Part shown: positions 10,011 to 23,151 of the stretch, one piece after another | How the letters are laid out: every line of letters starts with the position of its first letter | How positions within the stretch are numbered: the first letter of the stretch is position 1 | DNA from: Halobacillus fulvus | Lineage (GTDB): Bacteria > Bacillota > Bacilli > Bacillales > Halobacillaceae | NCBI GenBank assembly: GCA_004078665.1 | Contig: SCFO01000005.1 | Location: 124,001-188,000, forward strand | Direction of reading: 5' to 3' | DNA: 64,000 nucleotides | Program-made: the position numbers and the translations under genes | Notes under the pieces: generated by a model | Told to the model about the DNA's origin: nothing | The model's input: only the letters and a program-made list of their open reading frames with translations | The model's database searches: none

Positions 10011-11021
10011 TTACATCTCCATCCACGGGCCGCCTTCTTTGCCGAGTTTCGGATACGTTCTGCAGCCTTGCTGCCATAAGGACAACGCTTTGGAAGGATT
10101 GCCCGTATGGTAGGACGAAATACTATACCATTTATAATAGACTCTCCGTCTGATCACTTGTTTATCCCGAAGCTTACTGAAACGCTGGACCGCTTCTTTG
10201 TATAAGCCTGCTCTCGCCAACGTTTCTGCTACCGCAAGCTTCTGCTGTTCATGCATAGGAAACACGTTTTTCAGCTTCTCGATATGAGGTCCTGCTTTTT
10301 CCATGTCCCCCTGTTTCATATAGAAGGTAGCCAAGTTCACGTGGGCATGGATGTTTGCCGGTTCTTTTTCCAGCAATTCCCGTTCCCTTTCGATCGCTTC
10401 GGCTTCGCTTCCGCTCATGAAAAGAGCATAAGCGTACTTATGCTGGGCGAGCGTAAACTCTGGGAAAATTCCCATCATCTCATAAAGAGTTTTGAGGGCC
10501 TCTTCCCATTCTTCATGTTCAAGGTGATAAAAGGCGGTCTCCTGATAGATCAAGAGCTCGTCTTCATCATCGAATGCCCAATCATCGTCTTCTTCCTCTT
10601 CATCAAGAGAATCAAGCATCTCTAACAATTGCTCAGCCGATTCCTTGAATTCGCCGTCTTCCTGGTATTCTAAATACATGTCCACGTATTTTTTAGCATC
10701 ATTCAAGAGCCCCAGATGAGCATAATTGTTGGCCATCAAATAGTAACAATCCACATAGTCCTTTCCAAATTGAATCAGGACTTCGTTCAGGACTTGATTG
10801 GCCGCATGATAAGAGCCAACCTCCGTATAAATGACGGAAAGCTGGCACTGATACAATGCTTCATCCGGATCTGTTTCGATTGCTTTTTTCAACCATTTGA
10901 CAGCCGTACTGAAACGACGCTTTTTAAAGGCCTGGATACCATGAGTGAAGTAGAACTGCCCGGTCGGCACATATGGTATGATGTTTGATTCAGTTTTTGG
11001 GCCATCTAACGTTGTCGTCAT
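10011..11021 (-). CDS. tetratricopeptide repeat protein
   Basis: A soluble 336-residue helical protein with several TPR units, for example around residues 25-60, 60-95 and 190-250 (AVKWLKKAIETDPDEALYQ is a canonical half). A very acidic linker (DSLDEEEEDDDW) sits near 138-150. TPR proteins are scaffolds, and the partner is unknown. It lies 111 bases downstream of hisIE with no clear terminator between, and AGGAGG precedes its ATG, so it may be read from the his operon. A TPR protein (yvcD) occupies this place in B. subtilis. Confidence 0.85.
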   Translation of the reverse strand: MTTTLDGPKTESNIIPYVPTGQFYFTHGIQAFKKRRFSTAVKWLKKAIETDPDEALYQCQLSVIYTEVGSYHAANQVLNEVLIQFGKDYVDCYYLMANNYAHLGLLNDAKKYVDMYLEYQEDGEFKESAEQLLEMLDSLDEEEEDDDWAFDDEDELLIYQETAFYHLEHEEWEEALKTLYEMMGIFPEFTLAQHKYAYALFMSGSEAEAIERERELLEKEPANIHAHVNLATFYMKQGDMEKAGPHIEKLKNVFPMHEQQKLAVAETLARAGLYKEAVQRFSKLRDKQVIRRRVYYKWYSISSYHTGNPSKALSLWQQGCRTYPKLGKEGGPWMEM

Positions 11022-11132
11022 GACTGTCCTCCTATCTCCGTAACAATATCACTAATAAAGGAGTATAACACAGAAAACTGTTATGAAATAGGAGAAATTT
11101 TCATTGTTCAACATATTGTTCGAAACGGTCGC

Positions 11133-11756
11133 TTACCCGTGACGTTTTTCAAGGACAGCGAGCACGTCATCCAGTGGGACGTTACGATCCGTCAACAGAA
11201 GCAGGAGGTGGAAAAGAAGATCTGCAGACTCGAGTGCCATTTCTTCTGGGTCATCGTTTTTCGCTGCGATGATGACTTCACCTGCTTCTTCCCCTATTTT
11301 TTTAGCGATACGGTCGACCCCTTCTTGGAAAAGGGTAGCCGTATAAGAACCTTCAGGCATTTCGGTTTTTCGTTGCGCGAGTACTTCCTGGAGCTGATCA
11401 AGAATGCGATAGCGATCGTCTTTCACTTCGGACTGAGTTTCGGTGAGAGCTTCTGAGAAACAGCTGTAATCTCCTTTGTGACAGGCTGGACCAGAAGGAA
11501 TCACCTGGACGAGCAAGGCATCCTGATCGCAGTCATAGCGGATTTCTTTAACTTTTTGGGTGTTACCTGATGTTTCCCCTTTATGCCAAAGCTCCTGTCT
11601 GGAACGGCTGAAAAAGACCGTCTCCCCGATTTCAAGCGTTTTTTTCAACGATTCTTCATTCATATAAGCGAGTGTTAATACCGCTTTGGATCTGGCGTCT
11701 TGAACGATCGCTGGAACAAGGCCCTTTTCATCGAATTGGATATCTTGAATATTCAT
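11133..11756 (-). CDS. hisI: bifunctional phosphoribosyl-AMP cyclohydrolase / phosphoribosyl-ATP pyrophosphatase
   Basis: Fused HisI-HisE enzyme for steps two and three of histidine synthesis. Residues 1 to about 110 are the HisI cyclohydrolase, with the metal-binding DCDQDALL region. Residues from about 115 are the HisE pyrophosphatase, with the [11 protein letters not shown] helix. The 207 residues fit the fused form. Its start overlaps the end of hisF by four bases (ATGA), so translation is coupled. Last of the his genes. Confidence 0.95.
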   Translation of the reverse strand: MNIQDIQFDEKGLVPAIVQDARSKAVLTLAYMNEESLKKTLEIGETVFFSRSRQELWHKGETSGNTQKVKEIRYDCDQDALLVQVIPSGPACHKGDYSCFSEALTETQSEVKDDRYRILDQLQEVLAQRKTEMPEGSYTATLFQEGVDRIAKKIGEEAGEVIIAAKNDDPEEMALESADLLFHLLLLLTDRNVPLDDVLAVLEKRHG

Positions 11757-12511
11757 CGTACGACCACTCCTTTTTCCTTTAAGTAGGCTTTTACATTCTG
11801 GACAGATGTTTCTTTATAGTGGAAAATCGAAGCGGCCAAGGCTGCATCTGCATCAACTTCTGTGAAAACGTCATAAAAGTGTTCACTGGAACCGGCGCCA
11901 CCTGACGCAATGACTGGCACCGTCACAACTTCCTGAACGGCTTTCAGGAGCGGAAGATCGAAGCCTGTCTTTTCTCCGTCCTGGTTCATAGATGTGAGCA
12001 GAATCTCTCCTGCACCGAGCCGTACCGCTTCTTTTGCCCAGTCGGCGACCTTCCATTCCGTCGGTGTCCGGCCACCGTGAGTGTACACGCGCCAAGTTCC
12101 GAGTTCTTCATCATACCTGGCATCGATCGCCACGACGATACACTGACTTCCGAAATAATCCGCCCCTTCTGTGATCAGTTCAGGCCGCTGAACAGCTGAA
12201 GAATTAAGAGAAACTTTGTCCGCTCCGTTTCTAAGCGTTTCTTTAATATCTTCGAGCGTCCGGATGCCTCCCCCAACCGTGAACGGGATCGCAAGCTCTG
12301 AAGCCACCTGACGAACAACGTCAATCATCGTCTTTTTCCCTTCATGGCTTGCGGATATATCAAGAAATACGAGCTCGTCTGCCCCTTGCTCGTCATATAC
12401 TTTGGCTAATTCCACTGGATCTCCGGCATCGCGGATATCTACAAACTGAATGCCTTTGACCACTCTTCCTTCTTTCACATCCAGACATGGGATAATTCGT
12501 TTCGATAACAT
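11753..12511 (-). CDS. hisF: imidazole glycerol phosphate synthase, cyclase subunit
   Basis: A (beta/alpha)8 barrel of 252 residues that, with HisH, makes imidazole glycerol phosphate and AICAR from PRFAR and ammonia. The catalytic Asp11 ([12 protein letters not shown]) and the second Asp near 130 (AIDARYDEE) are present. It starts two bases after hisA ends and overlaps hisIE. Confidence 0.96.
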   Translation of the reverse strand: MLSKRIIPCLDVKEGRVVKGIQFVDIRDAGDPVELAKVYDEQGADELVFLDISASHEGKKTMIDVVRQVASELAIPFTVGGGIRTLEDIKETLRNGADKVSLNSSAVQRPELITEGADYFGSQCIVVAIDARYDEELGTWRVYTHGGRTPTEWKVADWAKEAVRLGAGEILLTSMNQDGEKTGFDLPLLKAVQEVVTVPVIASGGAGSSEHFYDVFTEVDADAALAASIFHYKETSVQNVKAYLKEKGVVVR

Positions 12512-12513
12512 GA

Positions 12514-13242
12514 TTATTCCTCCACCTCTAGAGCTTCTTTCAATGTGAACCGGTTAGCGTAAAGCGCTTTTCCTACAATCGATCCGATGACGTGATTTTC
12601 TTGATACTGCTTCAGCTCTTCTAAGTCACCGAGCCCCTGGATACCGCCTGAGGCGATGACATCGACGTTTGTCGTTTCGGCTAAGCGCGCAATCTCCTTG
12701 ACGTTCGGTCCGGAAAGCATTCCGTCTTTCGCAATGTCCGTATAGATGAACGTCTTCGCACCTGCTTCTGCAAGTTCGAGTCCAAGATCAACCGCTTGTA
12801 ATTCAGAGGATTCTAACCAGCCCGCAGTGGACACATAACCATCTCTAGCATCAAGACCGATGGCAATCTTTTCCCCGTATTTCCGTAGCAGTTGTTTTGT
12901 AAGTTCCGTATCTTTCACGGCGAGGGATCCGATGATGACACGGTCGACCCCTTGATCAAGATAGAACAAAACATCTTCCTCAGACCGGATGCCGCCTCCA
13001 ATTTGCACTTTACTATCAAGCTCTTTCGCTACACGCAGGACGTGTTCAGCATTTTGTCTGGATCCCTCTTTCGCACCGTCTAAGTCGACCATGTGAATCC
13101 AGGATGCTCCCGCTTCTGAAAACTCCTTCGCTACTTCAAAAGGATTTTCACCATAAACCGTTTCTTTATTAAAATCGCCTTGCTCTAAGCGGACACATTT
13201 TCCTCCGCGCATATCGATTGCAGGGTATATCGTAAACGTCAT
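12514..13242 (-). CDS. hisA: ProFAR isomerase
   Basis: The 242-residue barrel enzyme isomerising ProFAR to PRFAR. The paired catalytic aspartates are visible as Asp10 ([13 protein letters not shown]) and the GLDARDG motif near 130. Length and barrel repeats match HisA and distinguish it from HisF. It is located between hisH and hisF in the operon. Confidence 0.95.
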   Translation of the reverse strand: MTFTIYPAIDMRGGKCVRLEQGDFNKETVYGENPFEVAKEFSEAGASWIHMVDLDGAKEGSRQNAEHVLRVAKELDSKVQIGGGIRSEEDVLFYLDQGVDRVIIGSLAVKDTELTKQLLRKYGEKIAIGLDARDGYVSTAGWLESSELQAVDLGLELAEAGAKTFIYTDIAKDGMLSGPNVKEIARLAETTNVDVIASGGIQGLGDLEELKQYQENHVIGSIVGKALYANRFTLKEALEVEE

Positions 13243-13255
13243 ATCACATAACTCC

Positions 13256-13885
13256 TCACTGTTTGACCATTACTTTACAAAAATTCTCGAGCAGCTGCAT
13301 GCCGGCCCGGCCGCTTTTTTCCGGGTGGAACTGACTCGCTACTAGATTTTCTTTTCCAACGATGGCTGGAACCTCCACATGATAGTCGGCTGTTGCATAT
13401 AGAATCGATTCCTCATCTGTCCGGGCTACGAATGAATGGACAAAATAGACGTATTCATCGCCGACATTGTGCATCAATTCCTGATCCGGCTGATGAACGT
13501 TCAGCTTGTTCCATCCCATGTGAGGGACTTTGTAAGGCTTGCCGTTCTCATCCACTCCAGGAAACTTTTCGATCTTTCCAGGAAATAATCCGAGGCCCTT
13601 CGTATCTCCGCCTTCTTCTGAAGACTCGAACAACAACTGCATGCCGAGGCAAATACCGTAAAGTGGAACACCGGATGCTACTTTTTCTTTAATGAATGAG
13701 ATGAACCCGTGTTCTTCCAGTGCCTTCATCGCATCAGGAAAGGCTCCAACACCTGGCAGGATATAGCCGTCACATCCTTCAAGTTCGTCAGGACGTTCTC
13801 CCATTTTATATGGAACATCGATTCGCTCAAGCGCTTTGGAGACGCTGAACAAGTTACCCATTCCGTAATCAATGATGCCGATCAT
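13256..13885 (-). CDS. hisH: imidazole glycerol phosphate synthase, glutaminase subunit
   Basis: Class I glutamine amidotransferase of 209 residues supplying ammonia to HisF. The nucleophile is Cys79 (GICLGMQL), and the QFHPEKS motif near the C-terminus supplies the His/Glu of the triad. It abuts hisB (stop and start adjacent). Confidence 0.96.
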   Translation of the reverse strand: MIGIIDYGMGNLFSVSKALERIDVPYKMGERPDELEGCDGYILPGVGAFPDAMKALEEHGFISFIKEKVASGVPLYGICLGMQLLFESSEEGGDTKGLGLFPGKIEKFPGVDENGKPYKVPHMGWNKLNVHQPDQELMHNVGDEYVYFVHSFVARTDEESILYATADYHVEVPAIVGKENLVASQFHPEKSGRAGMQLLENFCKVMVKQ

Positions 13886-14476
13886 TTACAAACTTCCTTT
13901 CGTACTTGGGACTCCTTTGACTCTTGGATCGATCTGAGTCGCTTCATCAAGAGCTCGTGCCAAGGCTTTGAACATCGCTTCAATGATATGGTGTGTGTTA
14001 TGACCATGATGAAGAACGATATGTAGATTCATCCGGGACTCCACCGCAAGCTTCCAGAAAAATTCGTGCACATTTTCCGTATCGAAGGTGCCAACGCGAT
14101 CTTTCGGAAGCTCCGCTTTCCACTCAAAATGTGGTCGGTCACTTAAGTCGACCGCTACCGTCACAAGCGTTTCGTCCATCGGCAACGTCATCGAGCCGTA
14201 GCGTTTCATCCCATACTTATCACCGATCGCTTCTCTAAGGGCCTGTCCTAACACAATCCCGACGTCTTCTGTCACGTGGTGATCGTCCACTTCGATGTCC
14301 CCGTGAGCTTTGACTTTCAAATCAAATAAGCCGTGCTTCGCAAACAGCTCCAGCATATGAGACATGAAAGGAACCTGCACATCAAGGTCCGCGCTCCCCT
14401 GTCCATCGACAGAGAGCGCCAACTCGATATCTGTTTCTCGCGTTTTCCGTTTGATTTCCGCTTTACGTTTCGTCAT
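13886..14476 (-). CDS. hisB: imidazoleglycerol-phosphate dehydratase
   Basis: Monofunctional dehydratase of step seven, 196 residues, with manganese ligand motifs [10 protein letters not shown] and HHGHNTHH. There is no phosphatase domain, as usual for Firmicutes. The second ATG (14476) has AAGGAG eight bases before it and was preferred over one six bases upstream. The start region overlaps the end of hisD by a few bases. Confidence 0.94.
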   Translation of the reverse strand: MTKRKAEIKRKTRETDIELALSVDGQGSADLDVQVPFMSHMLELFAKHGLFDLKVKAHGDIEVDDHHVTEDVGIVLGQALREAIGDKYGMKRYGSMTLPMDETLVTVAVDLSDRPHFEWKAELPKDRVGTFDTENVHEFFWKLAVESRMNLHIVLHHGHNTHHIIEAMFKALARALDEATQIDPRVKGVPSTKGSL

Positions 14477-15747
14477 TTCCATCGCTCCTTGCGTGTTTCG
14501 ACCGCTCTTGCGTGGGCTTCTAAGCCTTCAAGACGGGCGAATTTGGCAATTTTATCGGCATGCTGCTGCAATGCTTTCTCACTATATGAAATCACACTCG
14601 ATTTTTTCACAAAATCATCGACGTTCAAAGGACTGGAGAACCTTGCTGTCCCGTTCGTCGGAAGCACGTGGTTCGGTCCTGCAAAATAGTCTCCCACCGG
14701 CTCACTGCTGTATGGGCCAAGGAAAATCGCACCCGCGTGGCGAATTTTCGCCAATTGCTGGAACGGCTCTTCGGTAATGACTTCGAGGTGTTCAGGCGCA
14801 ATTTCATTAATTGCTTCAATCGCTTCTTCCCATGTATCACATACAAGGATGACGCCATAATCTTCGACACTCTGACGTGCGATCTTTTGTCGAGGCAGGT
14901 CTGAAAGCTGACGTTCAACTTCGCGCTGAACTTCTTCTGCCAGCGTCCGACTGTTCGTGACGAGCACACTGGATGAGCGGGCATCGTGTTCTGCCTGTGA
15001 TAAAAGATCTGCCGCCACTTCGTTCGCCTTCGCCGTCTCATCTGCCAGCACCGCGATTTCACTAGGACCTGCAATCATGTCGATATCGACATCCCCGAAT
15101 ACTTCGCGTTTGGCTAGCGCTACATAAATGTTTCCCGGTCCGGTGATCTTATCAACAGCCGGGACAGATTCGGTTCCGTAAGCGAGCGCGGCAATCGCCT
15201 GTGCTCCCCCAACTTTATAGACGTCTTTGACACCTAGAATGCGGGCGGATACGAGTACGCCTTCCGGAACTTTTCCGTCTTCCCCAGGAGGAGTCACCAT
15301 CACGATCTGTTGGACACCAGCCACTTGAGCAGGGATGACGTTCATAAAGACAGAAGATGGATACGCCGCCGTTCCTCCAGGGACGTACACGCCTGCTGCA
15401 TCAATCGGCGTAATCTTCTGGCCGAGAATGGTGCCGTCCTCTGAAGTGTCGAACCACGACTGGCTCACCTGCTTTTCGTGAAAAGCCCGGATGTTTGCAG
15501 CCGCTTCTTCAAGGATTTGGACCAATCCACCGTCCATCGAGTCATAGGCTTCATCGAACTCTTCCTCGGTCACTTTATAACTGGAAAAAGAGACCCCGTC
15601 AAATTTCTCTGTATAGCGAAGGACAGCTTCATCTCCGTTTTGCTTCACATCTTGTATAATCATTTGAACGGCTTTCCGCTGCTCTTCAGTCCCTGCATCG
15701 ACGCGGCGTCTTAGAGAGGGACGTTCTTCCGCACTGATGATTTTCAT
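14473..15747 (-). CDS. hisD: histidinol dehydrogenase
   Basis: Zinc-dependent enzyme catalysing the last two oxidations from histidinol to histidine. The 424 residues carry the signature around [15 protein letters not shown] and the conserved AEHDARSS region. It overlaps hisG by four bases at its start and hisB at its end. Confidence 0.96.
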   Translation of the reverse strand: MKIISAEERPSLRRRVDAGTEEQRKAVQMIIQDVKQNGDEAVLRYTEKFDGVSFSSYKVTEEEFDEAYDSMDGGLVQILEEAAANIRAFHEKQVSQSWFDTSEDGTILGQKITPIDAAGVYVPGGTAAYPSSVFMNVIPAQVAGVQQIVMVTPPGEDGKVPEGVLVSARILGVKDVYKVGGAQAIAALAYGTESVPAVDKITGPGNIYVALAKREVFGDVDIDMIAGPSEIAVLADETAKANEVAADLLSQAEHDARSSSVLVTNSRTLAEEVQREVERQLSDLPRQKIARQSVEDYGVILVCDTWEEAIEAINEIAPEHLEVITEEPFQQLAKIRHAGAIFLGPYSSEPVGDYFAGPNHVLPTNGTARFSSPLNVDDFVKKSSVISYSEKALQQHADKIAKFARLEGLEAHARAVETRKERWK

Positions 15748-16391
15748 GCGTTTTTCCCCTCCATCACATCGCTTAATTTTGAAACCATTTCTTCGATTTC
15801 CTTACTCTTGATCCGATAGCTGACAGGGTTGACGATCAGACGGGACGTGATGTCCGTAATCTTTTCGTATTCGACGAGTCCATTTTCCTTCAGCGTACGA
15901 CCTGTCGATACGATATCGACGATCCGGTCGGCAAGCCCAATCAGCGGAGCTAATTCAATCGATCCGTTCAATGGGATGATTTCAATTTGTTCTCCCTGTT
16001 CACGGAAATAATCAGACGCCACTTTCGGATACTTCGTCGCGATTTTCGGAGCAATCCGGCTGAGTGGCTGATCAGGTAAACCGGCAACCGCTACATAGCA
16101 CGGGCTGATTTTCAGATCGAGCACTTCATAGACATCACGGTCCTGTTCTAGCAAGACGTCTTTTCCGGCAATGCCGATATCGGCCGCACCATATTCGACG
16201 TAGGTGACGACGTCCATCGGTTTCGCCATCATGACACGGATGTTCTGATCCGGGAATTCTAGAATCAGTTTGCGGGATTCATCTAAATCTGCCCCTAATT
16301 GATAGCCCGCTTTTTCCATCAATTCAGCAGCTTCTTCATAAATTCTTCCTTTTGGCATCGCGATTGTCAAAGGTTTACTCATCCATGTCAC
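15744..16391 (-). CDS. hisG: ATP phosphoribosyltransferase, short form
   Basis: First enzyme of histidine synthesis. At 215 residues it is the short HisG, which lacks the C-terminal regulatory domain and needs HisZ; hisZ lies immediately upstream and overlaps by 17 bases. Motifs include [11 protein letters not shown] near the N-terminus and the PRPP-binding region [15 protein letters not shown]. Confidence 0.96.
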   Translation of the reverse strand: MTWMSKPLTIAMPKGRIYEEAAELMEKAGYQLGADLDESRKLILEFPDQNIRVMMAKPMDVVTYVEYGAADIGIAGKDVLLEQDRDVYEVLDLKISPCYVAVAGLPDQPLSRIAPKIATKYPKVASDYFREQGEQIEIIPLNGSIELAPLIGLADRIVDIVSTGRTLKENGLVEYEKITDITSRLIVNPVSYRIKSKEIEEMVSKLSDVMEGKNA

Positions 16392-17556
16392 CCCCTACAG
16401 TTACATCATACGTTTCAGCGAGCTGCTCTTTAAAGGCCTGCACATCTGGAATTTGATCCTTATGCTGCAGCAACACTTGTTGACCTTCTTTTCTCAGCTG
16501 CTTCGCCTGTTCCATTCCTTTTTCGAATGATTCGTCATCGACAATGATGCCGACACGCTCATCCTGATCTTCCTGCTCGTTTAAAGCCTCGATCAGACGC
16601 TCAAGGTGAATGGCAAAACCTGTGGCAGATGCGTTCAATTGGAACGATGGCAACAGTTTATCATATCGCCCTCCATTGCATAGCAGTGCCCCAATGTTCG
16701 GTGCATACCCCTCAAACAGAATGCCCGTATAGTAATCCATGTGACTGATCAAATTCAAATCGAAGTAGACCGATTTTTCTACGCCGTATTGTTTAAGAAA
16801 ACGGTAAAGCTGTTTCAATTCATTGACTGCTTGCATACACGTTTGGTTCCGTGCCAGAGAACGGCTCATCTCAAAAATCTCCTCGCCGCCTCTTAAGCTG
16901 AGCAACTGAAGAAGATCTTGCCGCTTCTCCTCTCCAATCGAAAGATTTTTAACAGCTTCACGGTAGCCTACATAATTCTTTCTGTAGAGATACTGAAGCA
17001 GGTTTTCCATCGTTTCGGTGTCTTCTCCGAGCAAATCACGGAAAAAGGCCTTCACATATCCGATGTGACCGATTGTAATGACGAAATCATCAAGTCCGGC
17101 CTGCTTCAACGAATCAACAAGCAACGCAATCACTTCAGCATCCGCATAGGAAGAGTGATCGCCGATCAATTCCGTACCGACCTGTTCGAACTGAGCCGGT
17201 TTTCCTCCCTCTGCCTGCTGGGCACGAAAGACTGGACCGTCATAGGCGAGTCGTAGTGGAAACTCGGCATTTTTCAACTGAGAAGCCGCCACGCGCGCAA
17301 TTGGTGCTGTCATATCGGGTCTTAAAACAAGCGTATGTCCCTGCTGATCGAGCAGCTTGAATAGCTGTTGATCCAAAGTGGCGCTCACTTTTCCGACCGT
17401 TTCGTGATATTCCATTAACGGCGTATCCATGAAGGAGTACCCGTAGGAAAGAATCGAGTCTGTTAGTTGTTTTCTCGCTTTTGCTTTCTGATTATAAAAG
17501 AAGGGAAGCGTATCGCGCATTCCCAGTGGTTTTTCAAACATCAATCGTTTGGCCAT
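16375..17556 (-). CDS. hisZ: ATP phosphoribosyltransferase regulatory subunit
   Basis: Paralogue of histidyl-tRNA synthetase (class II fold), lacking tRNA charging and forming the regulatory partner of short HisG. The motif-2-like [13 protein letters not shown] is near 80. The ATG at 17556 has GAAAGGA about nine bases upstream; an in-frame ATG nine bases earlier lies on that site. First gene of the operon hisZGDBHAF(IE), with a promoter at 17596-17624. Confidence 0.94.
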   Translation of the reverse strand: MAKRLMFEKPLGMRDTLPFFYNQKAKARKQLTDSILSYGYSFMDTPLMEYHETVGKVSATLDQQLFKLLDQQGHTLVLRPDMTAPIARVAASQLKNAEFPLRLAYDGPVFRAQQAEGGKPAQFEQVGTELIGDHSSYADAEVIALLVDSLKQAGLDDFVITIGHIGYVKAFFRDLLGEDTETMENLLQYLYRKNYVGYREAVKNLSIGEEKRQDLLQLLSLRGGEEIFEMSRSLARNQTCMQAVNELKQLYRFLKQYGVEKSVYFDLNLISHMDYYTGILFEGYAPNIGALLCNGGRYDKLLPSFQLNASATGFAIHLERLIEALNEQEDQDERVGIIVDDESFEKGMEQAKQLRKEGQQVLLQHKDQIPDVQAFKEQLAETYDVTVGGDMDE

Positions 17557-17595
17557 GGAATTCATTCCTTTCGCAAAATCCTTTAGCTTGCTAAT

Positions 17596-17624
17596 ATGCT
17601 AACAAAATAAAGAAAGTCCGTCAA
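17596..17624 (-). promoter_or_regulatory. his operon promoter
   Basis: Minus-strand TTGACG (17619-17624), 17 bases, TAGCAT (17596-17601). It lies 40 bases before hisZ. No T-box or attenuator fold was seen in the short leader. Confidence 0.65.
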
Positions 17625-17710
17625 ACACCTGAATCTGTTCTATGGTTCCCTCTTTCATCATAGCAGAAACAGTGGAAAAAAGAGGTGAAAAGATCCCCCC
17701 CTTTTTCTTT

Positions 17711-17752
17711 CTGATCTAAAAAGCCACGAAGACTATAACAGTCTTCGTGGCT
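17711..17752 (-). terminator. terminator before the his promoter
   Basis: Thirteen-bp stem AGCCACGAAGACT with its complement, followed on the minus strand by TTTTTAGATC. It ends the transcript of the membrane protein at 17827. Confidence 0.88.
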
Positions 17753-17826
17753 AGAGGTGCGTCTTACTCTACGAAACGGTTTTCAACATCTTTAATCCTC
17801 ATCAAGTCTAATGGAGTATGAACCTT

Positions 17827-18657
17827 TTACATATAATCTCTTGTCTGTAACAGGAAAAGAAAAGCAAGCAGAGAAACAGGGACTTGCTCCCTTTCCTTCC
17901 ATTCTAGAAGATAACCAGGCATCTGATCGAACTGTTCTGCCGTATCTTTATTAATCGCTCCCCGCTTAATCGTCGCCCATGTCCGGTCATTTTCGTCTTT
18001 TACGGAAAAATGTCCGATAAAAAAGTCACCTTCAGCGCGCCATCTTACACCGTCTTTTTCAATATATTGATAAATCGTCTGACCTGTCTTTTTATTTTTC
18101 GTTTCAATTGTGTATGCCACATAGTGGCCTTGAGGATGCCTGACGTAAGCCTTCCAGCTGAATCCACCTTTTTTCTCGATGCTATACAACGTCTTACCAT
18201 CCGCAGCGACGACCTCATAATCAGCCGAGCTCATCCGTAAATACATACCAAACACAGATTCAAACTTCCGTAATAATCCACGGGGTGGACGCTGCTCTCT
18301 CATTTCACCATACGTCAGCTTATCGAGGTCATATAGGTGAGCTTTGAAGCGGGACATTGCCTTAGTGCCGATATACATTGTGGCAGGCAGCGGACTCTCC
18401 TCATCAATCGTGTCATCATGGTCAAATGTAATCCGATGCCCCTTTGATTTTTGAACATCCTGATAGCCAATTCTCACAAGACTATATCCGCTCGAGGTGA
18501 AAACTAAGATCATGATCACAGCGTACAATCCAATTATGGTATATTCCTTCGTAAATATAATGGCAAAAATGAAAATGAAAGCTACCCCAAGAAGAAGCGC
18601 GCCTGTCATCAACTGTCTCCGGCCGTCCCTGTAAAACATGTCATTTACATTTTCCAT
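17827..18657 (-). CDS. membrane protein of unknown function
   Basis: 276 residues. Two transmembrane helices lie near the N-terminus (about 17-37 and 40-62), followed by a long cytoplasmic or external domain rich in beta-strand-like segments with repeated aromatic residues (FSWKAYV, HYVAYTI, WATIKRG). The second half resembles the beta-barrel of LURP-one/Tubby-like proteins, but this is a weak impression. It has its own terminator and stands between glpD and the his operon. Confidence 0.7.
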   Translation of the reverse strand: MENVNDMFYRDGRRQLMTGALLLGVAFIFIFAIIFTKEYTIIGLYAVIMILVFTSSGYSLVRIGYQDVQKSKGHRITFDHDDTIDEESPLPATMYIGTKAMSRFKAHLYDLDKLTYGEMREQRPPRGLLRKFESVFGMYLRMSSADYEVVAADGKTLYSIEKKGGFSWKAYVRHPQGHYVAYTIETKNKKTGQTIYQYIEKDGVRWRAEGDFFIGHFSVKDENDRTWATIKRGAINKDTAEQFDQMPGYLLEWKEREQVPVSLLAFLFLLQTRDYM

Positions 18658-18743
18658 AGGCTGAACCTCCTTTACGACATCGCCATGCTAAGACTAGATA
18701 TCGCTCTACCTGTTGTACGATTCAAATAAGAAAAAAGTTCCAT

Positions 18744-18775
18744 AAAAAATCCCCCCGCTTGAAAAACGGGAGGAT
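18744..18775 (-). terminator. glpD terminator
   Basis: ATCCTCCCG and CGGGGGGAT arms followed by TTTTTTATGG on the minus strand, just after the glpD stop. Confidence 0.75.
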
Positions 18776-18783
18776 GGAATTCG

Positions 18784-20454
18784 TTATACATATTCGATTG
18801 GAGTTACAGCCTCTTCCATAAGGCGTTCCAGTTCTTCTGTATATTCGGTCTTCTGGCTGTCTGTATAGTTCAACTCTTTTGCCATGTAATCGATGACAGA
18901 GTCTTTGTGATCACGGACATACTGGATATCAAAGAAAAGAGCTGCCGTACGGCGGATGAAGAAATCAACCGGCTTATACGTCATTTCATTTTCAAGTCCG
19001 TACACAAGCTGAGCATAGACGACAGGGTCAATATTTTCTTTCTTCGCTTCATCTTGACGGTTTTGATAAATATTGAACACTTTATCGACATTTGCACCAT
19101 AAAGCTGAATCAGCTTTCTCGCTGTGTCTTCCGTCAAGCCGATGGAAGTACCGATTTTCAAGCGCTCTTCTTTGAACGTTTTGAAACCTTTCGATCCGTT
19201 CACTTCCCCACCGGAAATTGGAAGCTTCTTCGTTTCAGAGTCAGAATAACGGATTCCGTATTCTTCTGCAATCTGATCTCTTACAATATCTATAGCCTGC
19301 TTGGACATCTTACGGTAACCTGTCAGCTTACCACCAGCCATGGAAATCAGTCCGGAATCAGAAATGAAGATTTCATCCTTACGGGAGATTTCAGAAGGAT
19401 CTTTTCCTTCTTCATGGATCAATGGGCGTACACCGGCCCAGCTGGATTCAACATCGTTCGCTGTAACCGTAACTTCTGGGAACATCATGTGGATGGCATC
19501 CAGAACGTAGTCACGATCTTCCACCGTCATCGTAGGGTGAGCGATTTCTTCTTTATACACGGTATCCGTTGTACCGACGTAAGTCTTTCCGTCACGAGGA
19601 ATCGCAAAGATCATACGACCGTCCGGCGTGTCAAAATAAATCGCCTGTTTAAGCGGGAACGTCTTCTGGTCGAATACAAGGTGAATCCCTTTTGTAAGCT
19701 GAAGGGTTTTCCCTTTTTTCGATCCATCGATTTCACGAAGATCATCGACCCACGGTCCACCTGCGTTAATGATTTTCTTCGCTTTCACATTGTACTGTTC
19801 ACCTGTTGCCGTATCCTCGACCTTAGCACCGGTCAACTTGCCGTTTTCATTATAGATGAAGTCGACGACTTTCGCGTAGTTTGCGGATGTCGCACCGAAT
19901 TCAACGGCTTTTTTCATAACTTCCAGCGTTAAGCGAGCATCGTCCGTTTTATATTCAACGTAAAAACCGGCACCTTTCAGTCCTTCTCGTTTCACTAAAG
20001 GTTCACGCTCAATTGTTTCTTCTGGAGAAAGCATGACGCGGCGTTCTTTCTTTTTCACGCCTGCAAGGTAGTCATAGACCCGCAGTCCAATGCTCGTTGA
20101 AAATGGTCCAAAGTTTCCACCTTCGTGGAATGGAAGCATCATCCACTCAGGAGTGGTGACATGGGGGCCGTTCTCATATACGATTTCGCGTTCTTTTCCG
20201 ACTTCCGCTACCATTTTCACTTCGAATTGCTTCAGATAACGAAGTCCTCCGTGTACGAGCTTCGTTGAGCGGCTGGATGTTCCTGCCGCGTAGTCCTGCA
20301 TCTCGACAACCGCTGTTTTCATCCCGCGGCTTGCTGCATCAAGGGCGATACCGGAACCGGTAATTCCTCCACCAATTACGAGTACATCCCATTCTTCCTG
20401 TGTCAGTTTTTCGAAACTCTTTTGACGATCATAACTTGAAAATCCGCTCATCAT
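18784..20454 (-). CDS. glpD: glycerol-3-phosphate dehydrogenase (FAD)
   Basis: Membrane-associated flavoenzyme oxidising glycerol 3-phosphate to dihydroxyacetone phosphate and passing electrons to the quinone pool. The 556 residues carry the FAD motif GGGITGSGIALDAASRG near residue 28. AAGGAG precedes two adjacent ATG codons. It has its own promoter (20649-20676) and a leader terminator (20563-20613) expected to be opened by GlpP. Confidence 0.96.
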   Translation of the reverse strand: MMSGFSSYDRQKSFEKLTQEEWDVLVIGGGITGSGIALDAASRGMKTAVVEMQDYAAGTSSRSTKLVHGGLRYLKQFEVKMVAEVGKEREIVYENGPHVTTPEWMMLPFHEGGNFGPFSTSIGLRVYDYLAGVKKKERRVMLSPEETIEREPLVKREGLKGAGFYVEYKTDDARLTLEVMKKAVEFGATSANYAKVVDFIYNENGKLTGAKVEDTATGEQYNVKAKKIINAGGPWVDDLREIDGSKKGKTLQLTKGIHLVFDQKTFPLKQAIYFDTPDGRMIFAIPRDGKTYVGTTDTVYKEEIAHPTMTVEDRDYVLDAIHMMFPEVTVTANDVESSWAGVRPLIHEEGKDPSEISRKDEIFISDSGLISMAGGKLTGYRKMSKQAIDIVRDQIAEEYGIRYSDSETKKLPISGGEVNGSKGFKTFKEERLKIGTSIGLTEDTARKLIQLYGANVDKVFNIYQNRQDEAKKENIDPVVYAQLVYGLENEMTYKPVDFFIRRTAALFFDIQYVRDHKDSVIDYMAKELNYTDSQKTEYTEELERLMEEAVTPIEYV

Positions 20455-20497
20455 CTATCTCTCCTTCGTTATATTTTTCAAAAGGGTCTGATACGTT

Positions 20498-20558
20498 TAT
20501 TCCCGAAAACAGCTGAAAATATGTGTCGAATTGCGCACAGACACACATTCGGGAATAA
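20498..20558 (-). promoter_or_regulatory. distant inverted repeat in glpD leader
   Basis: TATTCCCGAA and TTCGGGAATA flank about 40 bases between the leader terminator and glpD. It could pair in the mRNA and protect or control the start region. No known role was recognised. Confidence 0.45.
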
Positions 20559-20562
20559 AAAA

Positions 20563-20613
20563 AGAGAGACCACGAAAGACTTTATGGTATTCCATAAAGA
20601 TTCGTGGTCTCTC
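20563..20613 (-). terminator. glpD leader terminator, GlpP antitermination target
   Basis: A long hairpin, AGAGACCACGAA...CCATAAAG with its complement, followed by a run of T on the minus strand. It stands between a strong promoter and the glpD start. In B. subtilis GlpP with glycerol 3-phosphate prevents termination at such a leader; glpP is present at 23152. Confidence 0.85.
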
Positions 20614-20648
20614 CGTATCTCCGACCGATTCAATTAACTTGTATCTTT

Positions 20649-20676
20649 ATTATAGCAGAAGTTCACCACACGTCAA
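20649..20676 (-). promoter_or_regulatory. glpD promoter
   Basis: Minus-strand TTGACG (20671-20676), 16 bases, TATAAT (20649-20654) with an extended TGC before the -10. It begins right after the glpK stop and fires into the leader terminator. Confidence 0.8.
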
Positions 20677-20679
20677 AGG

Positions 20680-22996
<2,317 letters not shown>

Positions 22997-23073
22997 TGTC
23001 TTGCTCTCCCTTCACATGCGAACCTGCAGGTGTCCGGAAATCAAAGCCTTGGCTCCACGCCTTATTTTTTCGA

Positions 23074-23114
23074 AAAAAACCCGCATGAGAAATGACTTTC
23101 CTCTGCGGGTTTTT
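23074..23114 (-). terminator. hairpin between glpP and glpF
   Basis: AAACCCGCA with TGCGGGTTT, with further pairing inside, then TTTTTTT on the minus strand. It ends glpP transcripts and may be the GlpP-controlled leader terminator of glpFK. A second perfect hairpin, TTCACAAC-N6-GTTGTGAA (23113-23134), stands immediately before it and overlaps its first bases. Confidence 0.8.
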
Positions 23115-23151
23115 CACAACTCTCCCGTTGTGAATGTATGTAGCAGTGACG

